A DNA stretch of 35,730 nt from an uncultured Pedobacter sp. Lineage in GTDB: Bacteria; Bacteroidota; Bacteroidia; Sphingobacteriales; Sphingobacteriaceae. Position numbers and translations under genes: made by a program. Shown piece by piece: positions 16,389 through 23,974 of this stretch. How positions within the stretch are numbered: the stretch's first letter is position 1; the number at the start of each line of letters is the position of its first letter. The notes under the pieces were generated by a model. That model made no database searches. It had not been told where the DNA came from and was given only the letters and a program-made list of their open reading frames with translations. The DNA is taken from NCBI RefSeq assembly GCF_946479715.1, contig NZ_CAMLHF010000034.1, positions 1 through 35,730 of the forward strand, given 5' to 3'.

Positions 16389-16568
16389 CTACTTCTTTGC
16401 AAGAGTTTTGGCAGAATCCGTTTTGGTAGTGTCTGTAGCTATAACTGTAGTGCTATCTGTTTTTGCTTCAGCAACCTGAGGTTCTGGAGCCCTTAGTTGC
16501 ATCTTTTGCGTATCACCGCAGGCACTTAGCAGTAATAAAAGACCAAAGAGAGGTAAAATACTTTTCAT
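16389..16568 (-). CDS. Small putative lipoprotein (59 aa)
   Basis: A 59-codon minus-strand gene fits the space between yceH and the GAF-type gene. It encodes MKSILPLFGLLLLLSAC, a short signal peptide with a lipobox (LSAC, lipidated Cys17). Next comes a 42-residue low-complexity tail rich in Thr, Ala, Lys and Asp (for example TDSTTVIATDTTKTDSAK), with no fold I can name. The sequence predicts a membrane-anchored peptide with a flexible spacer, common in Bacteroidota. It lies 87 bp downstream of the 787-aa gene on the same strand, and its start is immediately preceded by a perfect 12-bp inverted repeat. The lipobox and correct positioning make it a likely real gene; function unknown. Confidence 0.7.
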   Translation of the reverse strand: MKSILPLFGLLLLLSACGDTQKMQLRAPEPQVAEAKTDSTTVIATDTTKTDSAKTLAKK

Positions 16569-16571
16569 AAG

Positions 16572-16600
16572 TTTTGACTAAATAGTTAATTTAGTCAAAA
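16572..16600. promoter_or_regulatory. Perfect 12-bp inverted repeat upstream of the lipoprotein gene
   Basis: TTTTGACTAAAT (16572-16583) and its exact complement ATTTAGTCAAAA (16589-16600) flank a 5-nt AGTTA spacer. The element ends 3 bp before the lipoprotein start codon (16568, minus strand). It could be an operator or an mRNA hairpin that masks the start; as a terminator of the upstream GAF gene it would lack a T run on the minus strand. Confidence 0.6.
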
Positions 16601-16615
16601 GTATATACTAATATT

Positions 16616-16633
16616 CAAAAGTAAATACTTTTG
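16616..16633. promoter_or_regulatory. 8-bp inverted repeat, possible operator
   Basis: CAAAAGTA (16616-16623), AA, TACTTTTG (16626-16633) is a perfect palindrome. The same CAAAAGTA octamer occurs at 16596-16603, exactly 20 bp (about two helical turns) away, overlapping the end of the 12-bp inverted repeat. The three copies in 38 bp suggest a protein-binding array in the gap after the 787-aa gene. Confidence 0.45.
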
Positions 16634-16655
16634 CAAGTATTTGACATATCTATGG

Positions 16656-19019
16656 CTAAATGTCGTTTGTCCTTTCCGGATGTATAACACCAATCCTTAA
16701 AGCTTTTAGCCCACTTAACCCCTGTAAGTCCTCTAAATCAAGTTCTTCCATCTCCTGATCCAGCACTCCTGTTTCCTGTAAATAAGTAACAAAAGGAAGG
16801 TAATCGTCAATATCCCGCTTATTAAAATATATCAATGCTATTTTATCTGGCTGTGTTAAACGTTCACTGGTACCTCTGATGTGAACTTTGTCGATTCGTT
16901 TCTTTATCATTTGATACCTGATATTGTATGCACCCTCTACATCAAATTTGCGCTCATCAGCTCTAAAACTAATGTCAATTGTATGGTTATGGACAAACAA
17001 CAACTGAGTAGTATATAGCTTGGTTGGCATTGCAGGCAATAAGGCATGAGTCATTCTAACTACATTAGCCATTGATGAAAGCTGCCACAGCCTAAGATTT
17101 TTGAGGTGAAAATGATTAAAGATTTTATCTGGAGAAATGGACTGACCAATATAAATATCGTATTCAACACCATCAGTTCTGAATTTCTCGAAATAACATG
17201 GATACGATTGCTGCAACTTCTCCTTTTCGGCTTCAAAAAAATTGTTAATTGCAGTATTTATCATTTGCATAGAAACTTCCAGGGCATATCTGTTTTTGTG
17301 AACATCGCCATCTGCAGCTCCGGTAATGAGCAAATAATCGTCAATTAATTTTTTGAGTTTAGGTTCCTGCTGCGATAAATGGAATAAATAATCGCTCGAC
17401 TCTTCTTTTAAAAAGCTGTTTAGATTGTTCTCGTCCTGGGTGTTTAGCGTTTCTTGTAAAAGTAACTGCTGCCATTTTCTTGAATTGAAAATCATCTCCT
17501 CCATTAAAGAGGAGTAGTGATAGTCTTTTAGTTGATCAAGCGCTTCAGAAAGTAGGCTTAAATGGTGACTCAGATCAGCTTTGCTGGCCGTATTTCGTTC
17601 AATTGTAGAGTTTCTGATATCAATAGCCCCATAAAAAGGATATACATCTTTAAAGCCGATGTCTTCATTTCTAATTGGCAAATGCTTGTTTTTATCATGC
17701 ATATGATGCCATGCTACCTCATTAAATTTCCATTGAACTGAAGGCTGGATAGAGGTAAATTTCTCTTTTATAACGTTTTCTAATTCCAGATTAAATTCAT
17801 CGATATAGATCTGTAATAGCTGAGATATTGGGGCAATAGCAGGCTCCAGCAGTGCAAGTATTTTCTCGTCAAAAGTTTCTCCTTCCCAGGTGTGTACGGC
17901 TAAAACACCTACAATTACGTGGTCGTAAAAAACGGGAGTGAGGGCTAGGGACTTAACTCCCAGTTTCACAAAATGATGAAGCCAATGAAATACAACAGGA
18001 TCTTCAGCAAGAATATCAGGAGAAAAGAATGAATTCGGATTTGCGGTATAGCCCTCGGCATATTGCTGAAATGTTTCGGGATCTAAATTGTCTTCACCCC
18101 ATACAGAAAACAGTATTCCGGTGCCGCCCTTTACATTACCATAAACCGGTTTGTTGTTAACTCTTACAAAAGGAAACAGGTCGAACTCAATTTTATTATT
18201 TTGTACTATTGTTTTTAAAGATTGGATAACACCACTATATGTGGCTGCCTGATCGCCGGGAGTACGGTTAAGGCGAATGTTTTTTATGTTTTCTACAGCC
18301 TGGATAGCGGTTACATCAGATACAGTGATTACAGAGATACCTCTAAAACGGAAAAGATCAAGCGGTAATATTTTTTCCAGTATTTCATAACTTGAGCCTT
18401 CTCCTATATATTGTTGAAGTTCCCTGAAATTGAGTGGAGGTAACTCACCTTTCGGGGTAACTTCTATAAAATCTGTATTAAGATTTACATGAAAATAACC
18501 CAAAAGACCTGTATCAGTTTTGATACCTGCATGGTACTGATGTGTTTTTACAGGTACATGAAAATTGTATAGTTCCTTTAAAATAAAAGAATACACCAGC
18601 TGCAGGCGCTCTTTATGGTAATCAGCAGGGGTTTTAGAAACTACATATGAGTCCTGATCATTTTTCTTATTTTCAAGCAATTGGTACATAAGTTCTGTAC
18701 CATAAAATGTTATGGGCTGCAACGGAAAGCAAAGTCCCCAAGCCAACTTATCCTCAGTTGCCAACGCAGGGGTAAGGCAGGCGTACATGTTCTCGAGCAA
18801 GCTTTCATAGTTATGTATGCTTTCAAGTGGGACGTCCGCTTCTTCAACATCATATTTTTTAAACTCCTTAAGAGCCGTTTTATACAATGCACCTTTTACC
18901 GTTTTTTCGCCTTTTACTCTTTCTCTCAGGTATCTGATAAATGGTTTAAAAGAGATTGCCGAATCAACTTCAAGTGAATGCGCTTTATTTCCAGAAACGT
19001 CTAGGATAACTTTTTTCAT
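16656..19019 (-). CDS. Large GAF-domain-like protein of unknown function
   Basis: The 787-residue protein has no signal peptide and no membrane segments. The middle (about 230-415) reads as a GAF-like sensor: it has FDLFPFVRVNN, GILFSVWGED, VKSLALTPVFYDHVIVGVLAVHTWEGETF, then a connecting helix. The flanking N-terminal (about 1-230) and C-terminal (about 420-787) regions are helical and carry WLQLL-type hydrophobic repeats, but I recognise no kinase, cyclase, HTH or phosphodiesterase motif. The first residues (MKKVILDVSGNKAHSLEV) resemble no common family to me. Proteins of this overall shape are annotated in Pedobacter-type genomes only as GAF domain-containing. It is followed by the small lipoprotein gene and is divergent from the iron-permease gene. 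Sensor function is inferred from the GAF-like part only. Confidence 0.65.
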   Translation of the reverse strand: MKKVILDVSGNKAHSLEVDSAISFKPFIRYLRERVKGEKTVKGALYKTALKEFKKYDVEEADVPLESIHNYESLLENMYACLTPALATEDKLAWGLCFPLQPITFYGTELMYQLLENKKNDQDSYVVSKTPADYHKERLQLVYSFILKELYNFHVPVKTHQYHAGIKTDTGLLGYFHVNLNTDFIEVTPKGELPPLNFRELQQYIGEGSSYEILEKILPLDLFRFRGISVITVSDVTAIQAVENIKNIRLNRTPGDQAATYSGVIQSLKTIVQNNKIEFDLFPFVRVNNKPVYGNVKGGTGILFSVWGEDNLDPETFQQYAEGYTANPNSFFSPDILAEDPVVFHWLHHFVKLGVKSLALTPVFYDHVIVGVLAVHTWEGETFDEKILALLEPAIAPISQLLQIYIDEFNLELENVIKEKFTSIQPSVQWKFNEVAWHHMHDKNKHLPIRNEDIGFKDVYPFYGAIDIRNSTIERNTASKADLSHHLSLLSEALDQLKDYHYSSLMEEMIFNSRKWQQLLLQETLNTQDENNLNSFLKEESSDYLFHLSQQEPKLKKLIDDYLLITGAADGDVHKNRYALEVSMQMINTAINNFFEAEKEKLQQSYPCYFEKFRTDGVEYDIYIGQSISPDKIFNHFHLKNLRLWQLSSMANVVRMTHALLPAMPTKLYTTQLLFVHNHTIDISFRADERKFDVEGAYNIRYQMIKKRIDKVHIRGTSERLTQPDKIALIYFNKRDIDDYLPFVTYLQETGVLDQEMEELDLEDLQGLSGLKALRIGVIHPERTNDI

Positions 19020-19200
19020 TTCGGATATTTTACTTCATTAGTATGAAGATACTGACTTTAGATGTCTGAAAAGTCAATATGTAACATTCTGATTCAAATT
19101 TATTTAAAAATATTCATTTTAAGCAGAAGATATTTAAGTAAACAGGCTTTATTTGATTAGATTTAATTAAGGTTTTAACTATTAAAAATCATTACTCATT

Positions 19201-19656
19201 ATGAAAAACACTTCAGGAAATTTCTTTGAAAAGGCGTCTACAAAAATTACAAACTGGACAGGGAGTCCGGTGGCTTTCGGTGTAGCATTTCTAATTGTGA
19301 TTGTATGGATACTTTCAGGCCCTATTTTTAATTATTCAGATACCTGGCAACTTGTTATCAATACTGGGACAACAATAATTACTTTTTTAATGGTTTTCCT
19401 TATCCAAAAATCTCAAAATAAAGATTCAAAAGCCATTCAGCTTAAGTTGAATGAATTGATAGCTGCAAGCAGACATGCCAGCAACAGGATGGTTGATATT
19501 GAAGATTTAACGGAATCAGAGCTGGATGTTCTTCATAAATACTATCAAAAACTTTCAGATATATCCGAAGAGGATAATGATATACATTCATCACACTCCA
19601 TTGATGCTGCCGTTAAATTACATAGAGCTAAAAAAGAAAAAAGAGCACTTGAATAG
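19201..19656 (+). CDS. Low-affinity iron permease family protein
   Basis: The 151-residue protein begins with an amphipathic stretch and TNWTGSPVAFGVAFLIVIVW, a first membrane helix (about 23-42). A second membrane helix follows at about 50-68 (VINTGTTIITFLMVFLIQ). Its QNKDSKAIQLKLNELI motif just after the second helix is the signature of the low-affinity iron permease family (PF04120), shared with the fungal Fet4 core. The C-terminal ~70 residues are cytoplasmic and charged. Bacterial members have not been shown to carry iron, so the name is a family label. It is monocistronic, with a strong terminator that includes its stop codon. Confidence 0.85.
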   Translation: MKNTSGNFFEKASTKITNWTGSPVAFGVAFLIVIVWILSGPIFNYSDTWQLVINTGTTIITFLMVFLIQKSQNKDSKAIQLKLNELIAASRHASNRMVDIEDLTESELDVLHKYYQKLSDISEEDNDIHSSHSIDAAVKLHRAKKEKRALE

Positions 19657-19674
19657 GTTCAAGGCTCTTTTTCA
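19641..19674 (+). terminator. Intrinsic terminator containing the iron-permease stop codon
   Basis: The stem AAGAGC-a-CTTGAA (19641-19653) pairs with TTCAAG-GCTCTT (19658-19669), twelve base pairs with one bulged A, and a TAGG tetraloop followed by TTTTC. The stop codon TAG (19654-19656) is the loop itself. The convergent aldo/keto reductase gene ends at 19695. Confidence 0.78.
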
Positions 19675-19694
19675 GATAAGCTATAATAGCTGAA

Positions 19695-20678
19695 TTAAAG
19701 TTTTTCTAGCTCTTTATTAATAAAAGCCAATTCATCTTCACTAAGAGAGATATTAATTGCTTTTGCATTATCTACTGCCTGATTTGCATTTCTGGCACCC
19801 GCAAGTACTATGGTTATGCCAGGTTGTAACGTTGTCCATCTTAAAACCAATTGCGATAAAGAAGCATTTTTGCTGATCGCTAGAGGCTCTATTGCGTTTA
19901 GGAATGATTTTACCTTTTCAGGATCGAACTGGCCAAAGTAACCATTTCTATGATCATCTGATTTTAAGGTAGCATCTTTGAAATATTTACCGGTAAGCAG
20001 ACCTCTTTCTAAAGGGCTATAGGCAATAATTCCAATGTTATTTGCTATGGTATAAGGGATTACTTCTTTTTCAATTGCCCTGTTAAGCATGCTGTAAGAA
20101 AGCTGATTAGAAGCCAGGTGGATTGATTCTTCGGCTTCTTTTAACTGCTCAAGACTATAATTACTTACCCCTGCAGCTCTGATTTTTCCTTGTTGGATCA
20201 GAAGCTCCAATGCTTCCATAGTTTCACTTATTGGCGTTGTAGCATCTGGCCAGTGTAACTGTAGTAAATCTAAGTAATCAGTACCCAGGCGTTTTAAGCT
20301 TTCCTCAACTTCTTTAATAATGTTGGCTTTGGCTGCATATTTATAAACCGGTATGGTTTTTCCATTGTCGTTAGCATCAAAAAAGAATTCGCCTTTTCCA
20401 TTATTGCTGCCATCCCAAACTAAACCGAATTTGCTTAGTAGCTGAATTTTACTTCTGTCTTTGCCTTTAATTGCCTGACCAATAAGTTCTTCACTTAAGC
20501 CAAAGCCGTAAAAAGGAGCGGTGTCTAAACTTGTAACACCATGATCTAAGGATGCATGAACAGCATCAATAGAATCTTGTTTCTCATTTCCTCCCCACAT
20601 ATTGCCGCCTATTGCGAAGGCGCCGTAAGTAATAGCAGATAAGTTTAAATCTGTTTTTCCTAATTTTCTGTATTCCAT
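19695..20678 (-). CDS. Aldo/keto reductase
   Basis: A 327-residue aldo/keto reductase with tetrad D52, Y57 (DTAPFYGFG), K83 (LSKFG) and H142 (LQLHWPD). The GLSEELIGQAIKG and IIAYSPLERGLLTGKY segments place it near the AKR11/AKR12-like bacterial group, different from the YghZ-like paralogue at 14.7 kb. It is the third gene after mdaB and ygiN on the minus strand, 42 bp downstream of ygiN. A 6-bp hairpin (20697-20711) lies in that gap. Context suggests detoxification of reactive carbonyls alongside quinones; the substrate is unknown. Confidence 0.9.
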   Translation of the reverse strand: MEYRKLGKTDLNLSAITYGAFAIGGNMWGGNEKQDSIDAVHASLDHGVTSLDTAPFYGFGLSEELIGQAIKGKDRSKIQLLSKFGLVWDGSNNGKGEFFFDANDNGKTIPVYKYAAKANIIKEVEESLKRLGTDYLDLLQLHWPDATTPISETMEALELLIQQGKIRAAGVSNYSLEQLKEAEESIHLASNQLSYSMLNRAIEKEVIPYTIANNIGIIAYSPLERGLLTGKYFKDATLKSDDHRNGYFGQFDPEKVKSFLNAIEPLAISKNASLSQLVLRWTTLQPGITIVLAGARNANQAVDNAKAINISLSEDELAFINKELEKL

Positions 20679-20720
20679 TTTTGTTCTTTTTATTTTGCTA
20701 TCGGAGATAGCTATTTAATA

Positions 20721-21011
20721 TCAGGCAAGTTTTTCCGTTTTATGTATAATGACAACGCCATCAATAATGTCAACAGAATCCTTAATGAATTTATTAATAT
20801 GAGCCGTTTGGTTATGCAATTCGAGATCTTCTTTGCTTGCCCATTCTTCATGAAAAATAAACAAAGCGGGATCATCATTTGATTGATGAAGATCGTATTG
20901 AATGCAGGCTTTTTCTTTTCTGGATTCTACAACCAGCTCCAATAAAATGGTTCTAAACTGATCAATGTGCTGTGGCTTGGCTCTGGAAATTGCTGTTAGA
21001 TAAATGCTCAT
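20721..21011 (-). CDS. Antibiotic-biosynthesis-monooxygenase domain protein (YgiN-like quinol monooxygenase)
   Basis: This 96-residue ABM-fold protein starts MSIYLTAISRAKPQHIDQF, has the IQYDLHQSNDDPALFIFHEEW core typical of the family (key residues only: FxFxExW), and LELHNQTAHINKFI near the end. Members are dimeric ferredoxin-like monooxygenases. E. coli YgiN works on quinols and sits next to mdaB, the same order as here. The ATG at 21011 is inside the 3' end of the mdaB-like gene, giving a 50-bp overlap; no later start would preserve the first beta strand. The two are probably translationally coupled and form a quinone redox pair. Confidence 0.88.
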   Translation of the reverse strand: MSIYLTAISRAKPQHIDQFRTILLELVVESRKEKACIQYDLHQSNDDPALFIFHEEWASKEDLELHNQTAHINKFIKDSVDIIDGVVIIHKTEKLA

Positions 21012-21615
21012 GTTCTTTATTTATAAAAATGTTGTTTAAGTGTGTTGTGTATCTTTCAAGATCCGCTACAATATTAGCATTCTTTTCTACATCGTGAAAG
21101 TGCAGGCTGGGTAATGGTTTCATCCCTGTGAAGGCATTCATACGATGAAAACCGAATAATGCACCATCATCAACGCTGGTTTCATTAAAGAACTCTCCTG
21201 GTAAGGTAAAAGCCTCTTTTGGCGCATTCCACGATGAGGTAACCATGTATTGCTTGCCATGGAGCATACCGCCTGTACCATAATTAATAGTCGGGTTTTG
21301 AGATGAACGTCCATCGCTATGGTAAATTCCGGTTTGGTGACCTTCTGTAAAAACCACATCAATATATTTTTTTAATCCATTAGGTACCTGAAACCACCAG
21401 ATAGGGGTGTGATAAATAACAATATCAGCCCATACATAATTCTCTACTTCCTGTTTTGGATCGTAATCATCATTGATATCGGTAGATCTGATTTCAAATT
21501 CTTCCTTGTCATTAAAAAACTGACGGGTGGCATCAAAAATTGTTTTATTAAAACGGCCTCCAGAATGTCCAAAGACCTGTCCTCCATTAATTACAAATAT
21601 TTTTTTTGTTTCCAT
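20962..21615 (-). CDS. NAD(P)H-dependent flavodoxin-fold quinone reductase (MdaB-like)
   Basis: This flavodoxin-like FMN/FAD oxidoreductase begins at ATG 21615 (METKKIFVINGGQVFGHSGG); the frame stays open to 21696 but the upstream 27 codons would be hydrophobic and are not part of the family. Features are the nucleotide-binding N terminus with HSGGRFN, VYHTPIWWFQVPNGLKKYIDVVF (typical MdaB/YwrO PIWWFxxP), YMVTSSWNAPKEAF, and FFNETSVDDGALFGFHRMNAF. MdaB reduces quinones by two electrons and avoids semiquinone stress. With 217 residues it is longer than E. coli MdaB (193); the extra C-terminal tail covers the overlap with ygiN. Expression likely responds to the divergent LysR regulator. Confidence 0.88.
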   Translation of the reverse strand: METKKIFVINGGQVFGHSGGRFNKTIFDATRQFFNDKEEFEIRSTDINDDYDPKQEVENYVWADIVIYHTPIWWFQVPNGLKKYIDVVFTEGHQTGIYHSDGRSSQNPTINYGTGGMLHGKQYMVTSSWNAPKEAFTLPGEFFNETSVDDGALFGFHRMNAFTGMKPLPSLHFHDVEKNANIVADLERYTTHLNNIFINKEHEHLSNSNFQSQATAH

Positions 21616-21651
21616 TTTAATAGAATTGATTTTACTTCTTAATTGTGATGA

Positions 21652-21659
21652 CAAAATTA
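21652..21659 (-). promoter_or_regulatory. Predicted -7 promoter element of the mdaB-like operon
   Basis: Read on the minus strand this is TAATTTTG, an exact TAnnTTTG match, 36 bases before the mdaB ATG at 21615. It lies 44 bp from the matching element of the divergent lysR gene, so both promoters share a compact control region with the palindrome at 21703-21720. Confidence 0.42.
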
Positions 21660-21695
21660 CGGCTAGATATGTTACTATTAAAATAATATAAATCA

Positions 21696-21703
21696 TACCT
21701 TTG
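21696..21703 (+). promoter_or_regulatory. Predicted -7 promoter element of the lysR gene
   Basis: TACCTTTG matches TAnnTTTG exactly. Transcription would begin about 21708, inside the 18-bp palindrome at 21703-21720. The LysR start codon is at 21727. Confidence 0.45.
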
Positions 21704-21720
21704 TATCATAATTATGATAC
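21703..21720. promoter_or_regulatory. 18-bp perfect palindrome, candidate LysR operator
   Basis: GTATCATAATTATGATAC is its own reverse complement. It lies 6 bp before the lysR ATG, overlaps the last base of the predicted lysR -7 element and covers the predicted start site. This fits an auto-repression site of the LysR regulator, and it may also serve activation of the divergent mdaB operon 88 bp away. It does not have a clean T-N11-A centre, so it is a candidate only. Confidence 0.55.
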
Positions 21721-21726
21721 ATTGTT

Positions 21727-22659
21727 ATGGTTAATTTAGAATGGTTCAGAACCTTTAAGGCAATTTATGAAACAGGCACGCTGACTGGCGCGGCCGAGTC
21801 GTTGTATGTTTCGCAACCAGGTGTGAGTTTGCATTTAAGCTCATTGGAATCGTATGTTGGTTACAAGCTTTTTGATCGGACATCGAGAAAAATGGTATCG
21901 ACCGAGCGCGGAAAGATACTGTATAATTATATACAGGAATCACTTTGTAAACTGGAAGAAGCGGAGCGACACTTCCATAAAAGTACGGAAAGGGAAAAGC
22001 CTACCATAAGCATTGGTATGTGCTTTGAAACCTTCCAGTTCACACTTGAATCTTATTTACCTACTTTGGATTTTAATGTAATTATTAAGTTTGGAGACTA
22101 TCCTCAAATGCTTAGTGATCTGGATAATGGTATTCTGGATCTGATTATTACACCCCAAAAGGGAGATTACAAGGGATTGATTTATACTCCTTTTTTTAAA
22201 GAAAGGATAGTGGTAATTGGCGGGGCAAAAACATCAACAGAAGAGCTTGATCCTTTGCTGAAAAGCAAAGATCTGAACGGTATACAGGATTGGTTAAAAC
22301 GCCAAACCTGGTATGGCACAACTGGAGATATGGAGCATTTACGCAGGTTTTGGCATATCAACTTTGGTAAACGACCTGATTTTAAACCTAATTACATTGT
22401 GCCTAATATGAGCTCAATTATTCGTTGTTTAAGTGGCGGTGAGGGGATTGCTGTTATTCCCGATTTTCTTTCTAAAAAAGAACTTGATTCTGGGAACGTT
22501 AAGCAAATATGGGATGGCTATAATGTAATAGAGAATACATTGTATTTTGGCACAAGGAAGAAAACAATGTACCTGGAAGAGGTTATGCAAATTCAGGAAA
22601 TATTTTTGAAAGAAATGGTTAATGAGCACCAAGATAAACAAGCAGTAATTTTTAATTAA
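21727..22659 (+). CDS. LysR-family transcriptional regulator
   Basis: This 310-residue regulator has the LysR winged helix-turn-helix at residues 1-65, with GTLTGAAESLYVSQPGVSLHLSSLE (key residues AA-S-SQP-VS-LE) and LFDRTSRKMVSTERG. The C-terminal effector-binding domain (about 90-300) has the periplasmic-binding-protein-like fold (LDLIITPQKGDYKGL, GGEGIAVIPDFL). It is divergent from the mdaB-ygiN-aldo/keto reductase operon across 111 bp and is therefore its likely regulator, responding to quinones, electrophiles or another redox signal by analogy with neighbours. The effector is not known. Confidence 0.92.
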   Translation: MVNLEWFRTFKAIYETGTLTGAAESLYVSQPGVSLHLSSLESYVGYKLFDRTSRKMVSTERGKILYNYIQESLCKLEEAERHFHKSTEREKPTISIGMCFETFQFTLESYLPTLDFNVIIKFGDYPQMLSDLDNGILDLIITPQKGDYKGLIYTPFFKERIVVIGGAKTSTEELDPLLKSKDLNGIQDWLKRQTWYGTTGDMEHLRRFWHINFGKRPDFKPNYIVPNMSSIIRCLSGGEGIAVIPDFLSKKELDSGNVKQIWDGYNVIENTLYFGTRKKTMYLEEVMQIQEIFLKEMVNEHQDKQAVIFN

Positions 22660-22752
22660 GTGATATATGTATGATGGTATATTCAGAAACTAACTGTTAT
22701 TTTGACTTGTTTTTAGAATCGTAATACGGTACGTACAAATTTACTAAGCAAC

Positions 22753-22758
22753 GGAGGA
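22753..22758 (+). promoter_or_regulatory. Shine-Dalgarno sequence supporting a TTG start
   Basis: GGAGGA lies seven bases before TTG at 22766. Strong Shine-Dalgarno motifs are rare in Bacteroidota and I see no comparable one at the other starts in this window. It decides the start of the PAP2 gene, where no ATG precedes the signal peptide. Confidence 0.6.
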
Positions 22759-22765
22759 CTAAACA

Positions 22766-23371
22766 TTGAAAACACAATACTTTAAATATTTACTGGTAAT
22801 TCAAATTGGTTTAATGTCTTTTTTGCCATTGCATGGCTTTGCTCAAAATGGACTGCAACGGCTGGACGATCAGATACTTATTGATCTTTCAAAAACCAGA
22901 ACACCTGAGAAAACCGGCTTCTTTATGTTTTTATCTAAAAACAATGATTTGGTTAACGTAGGTGTTCCAGTAGGCTTGTTTGCAGCTGGTGTAATTGGCA
23001 AGGACAAAGAAATGAGGCAAAACGCTTTATATGTTGTAAGTAGTTCGGCTGTTAATGCGCTGGTTACTATGCTAATTAAAAAGGCGGTTAAACGCCCAAG
23101 ACCATTTCTTGCCAATGTTAAAATTAATGCTGTTTATCAGCCCTCTCACTATTCATTCCCATCCGGGCATACCTCTACATCGTTTACAACTGCTACTGCC
23201 TTATCTCAGGCGTATCCTAAATGGTATGTAATTGCGCCTGCGTATTTATGGGCTGGATCTGTTAGCTTTTCGCGTTTATACTTAGGCGTTCATTACCCAA
23301 CAGATGTGGCTGCAGGTGCCGTATTGGGCACTGGAACTGCACTTTCGTTCAAGTTTATGCGACCAAATTAG
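22766..23371 (+). CDS. PAP2-superfamily phosphatase, exported
   Basis: This 201-residue protein has an N-terminal signal sequence (about 1-26, ending HGFAQ) and three PAP2 motifs in order: K105-x6-R112-P113 (KKAVKRPRP), PSGH at 132-135 with the catalytic His, and S169-R170-x5-H176-x3-D180 (SRLYLGVHYPTD). It thus has an intact vanadium-haloperoxidase-type phosphatase active site facing the periplasm, probably acting on undecaprenyl diphosphate, phosphatidate or lipid A-like substrates. The start is TTG at 22766 with an upstream GGAGGA. It is convergent with the DUF417 gene, only 2 bp apart, with no terminator between them. Confidence 0.88.
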   Translation: MKTQYFKYLLVIQIGLMSFLPLHGFAQNGLQRLDDQILIDLSKTRTPEKTGFFMFLSKNNDLVNVGVPVGLFAAGVIGKDKEMRQNALYVVSSSAVNALVTMLIKKAVKRPRPFLANVKINAVYQPSHYSFPSGHTSTSFTTATALSQAYPKWYVIAPAYLWAGSVSFSRLYLGVHYPTDVAAGAVLGTGTALSFKFMRPN

Positions 23372-23373
23372 TC

Positions 23374-23958
23374 TTAAACAACAGTCTTGCCACTTTTCTC
23401 TTTATTTATTAGATAGAGCCTTGCAGATTCGCTCATTGTAATAATGGCACCACCAAGTATTACAATGTCTTTAATAACTAATCGTCCACGGCCAGATAAA
23501 TAGGGGAATCCCCATTGTTCATCTGTTAGATGTGGCACCCAGCTTTCGGGAGTAGTAACCAGGAAAGACAATGTGCCAACCGACATTAGCAATATAAGTC
23601 CACTGCCAATCATACTAGCTAAAGGGGATACTTTATGAAGAGAAACTAAAATAGCGAGTGTAATTAGGAATATTCCTAAGCCCGCTGAAAAACCATAAGT
23701 ATTATTGGCTATATGCCATTGATGATTTGCCGGAATCAGGTCGCCTTCTTTATTCATATAGCTTTTATACTCATCAGGGTGGTTGTAAAAGAACGACATA
23801 AATGGGCTGTTGGCCACAAAAGGAACAACGCCATCAGCCTCATACGTGAAAAACTTTAGACCACCTATCCAAAGAAAGACGATAACGATTCCAAAACGGA
23901 TTGCATTTTTACCTAATTGCTCAAGATTGGCTATTGTATTTATGATTGAATTTTTCAT
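23374..23958 (-). CDS. DUF417/YkgB family inner-membrane protein (RclC-like)
   Basis: The 194-residue protein has four predicted membrane helices (about 18-38, 85-108, 113-135 and 160-178). RFGIVIVFLWIGGLKFFTYEADGV near the N terminus, PFVANSPFMSFFY and GRLVIKDIVILGGAI are typical of the DUF417 (YkgB) family. E. coli RclC belongs here; rclABC is induced by reactive chlorine under the AraC regulator RclR, and the exact function of RclC is unknown. An AraC-family gene lies directly upstream on the same strand. A -7 element at 23975-23982 suggests the gene also has its own promoter. No rclA or rclB is seen in the window. Confidence 0.87.
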   Translation of the reverse strand: MKNSIINTIANLEQLGKNAIRFGIVIVFLWIGGLKFFTYEADGVVPFVANSPFMSFFYNHPDEYKSYMNKEGDLIPANHQWHIANNTYGFSAGLGIFLITLAILVSLHKVSPLASMIGSGLILLMSVGTLSFLVTTPESWVPHLTDEQWGFPYLSGRGRLVIKDIVILGGAIITMSESARLYLINKEKSGKTVV

Positions 23959-23974
23959 GCTATTGATTTTTATA

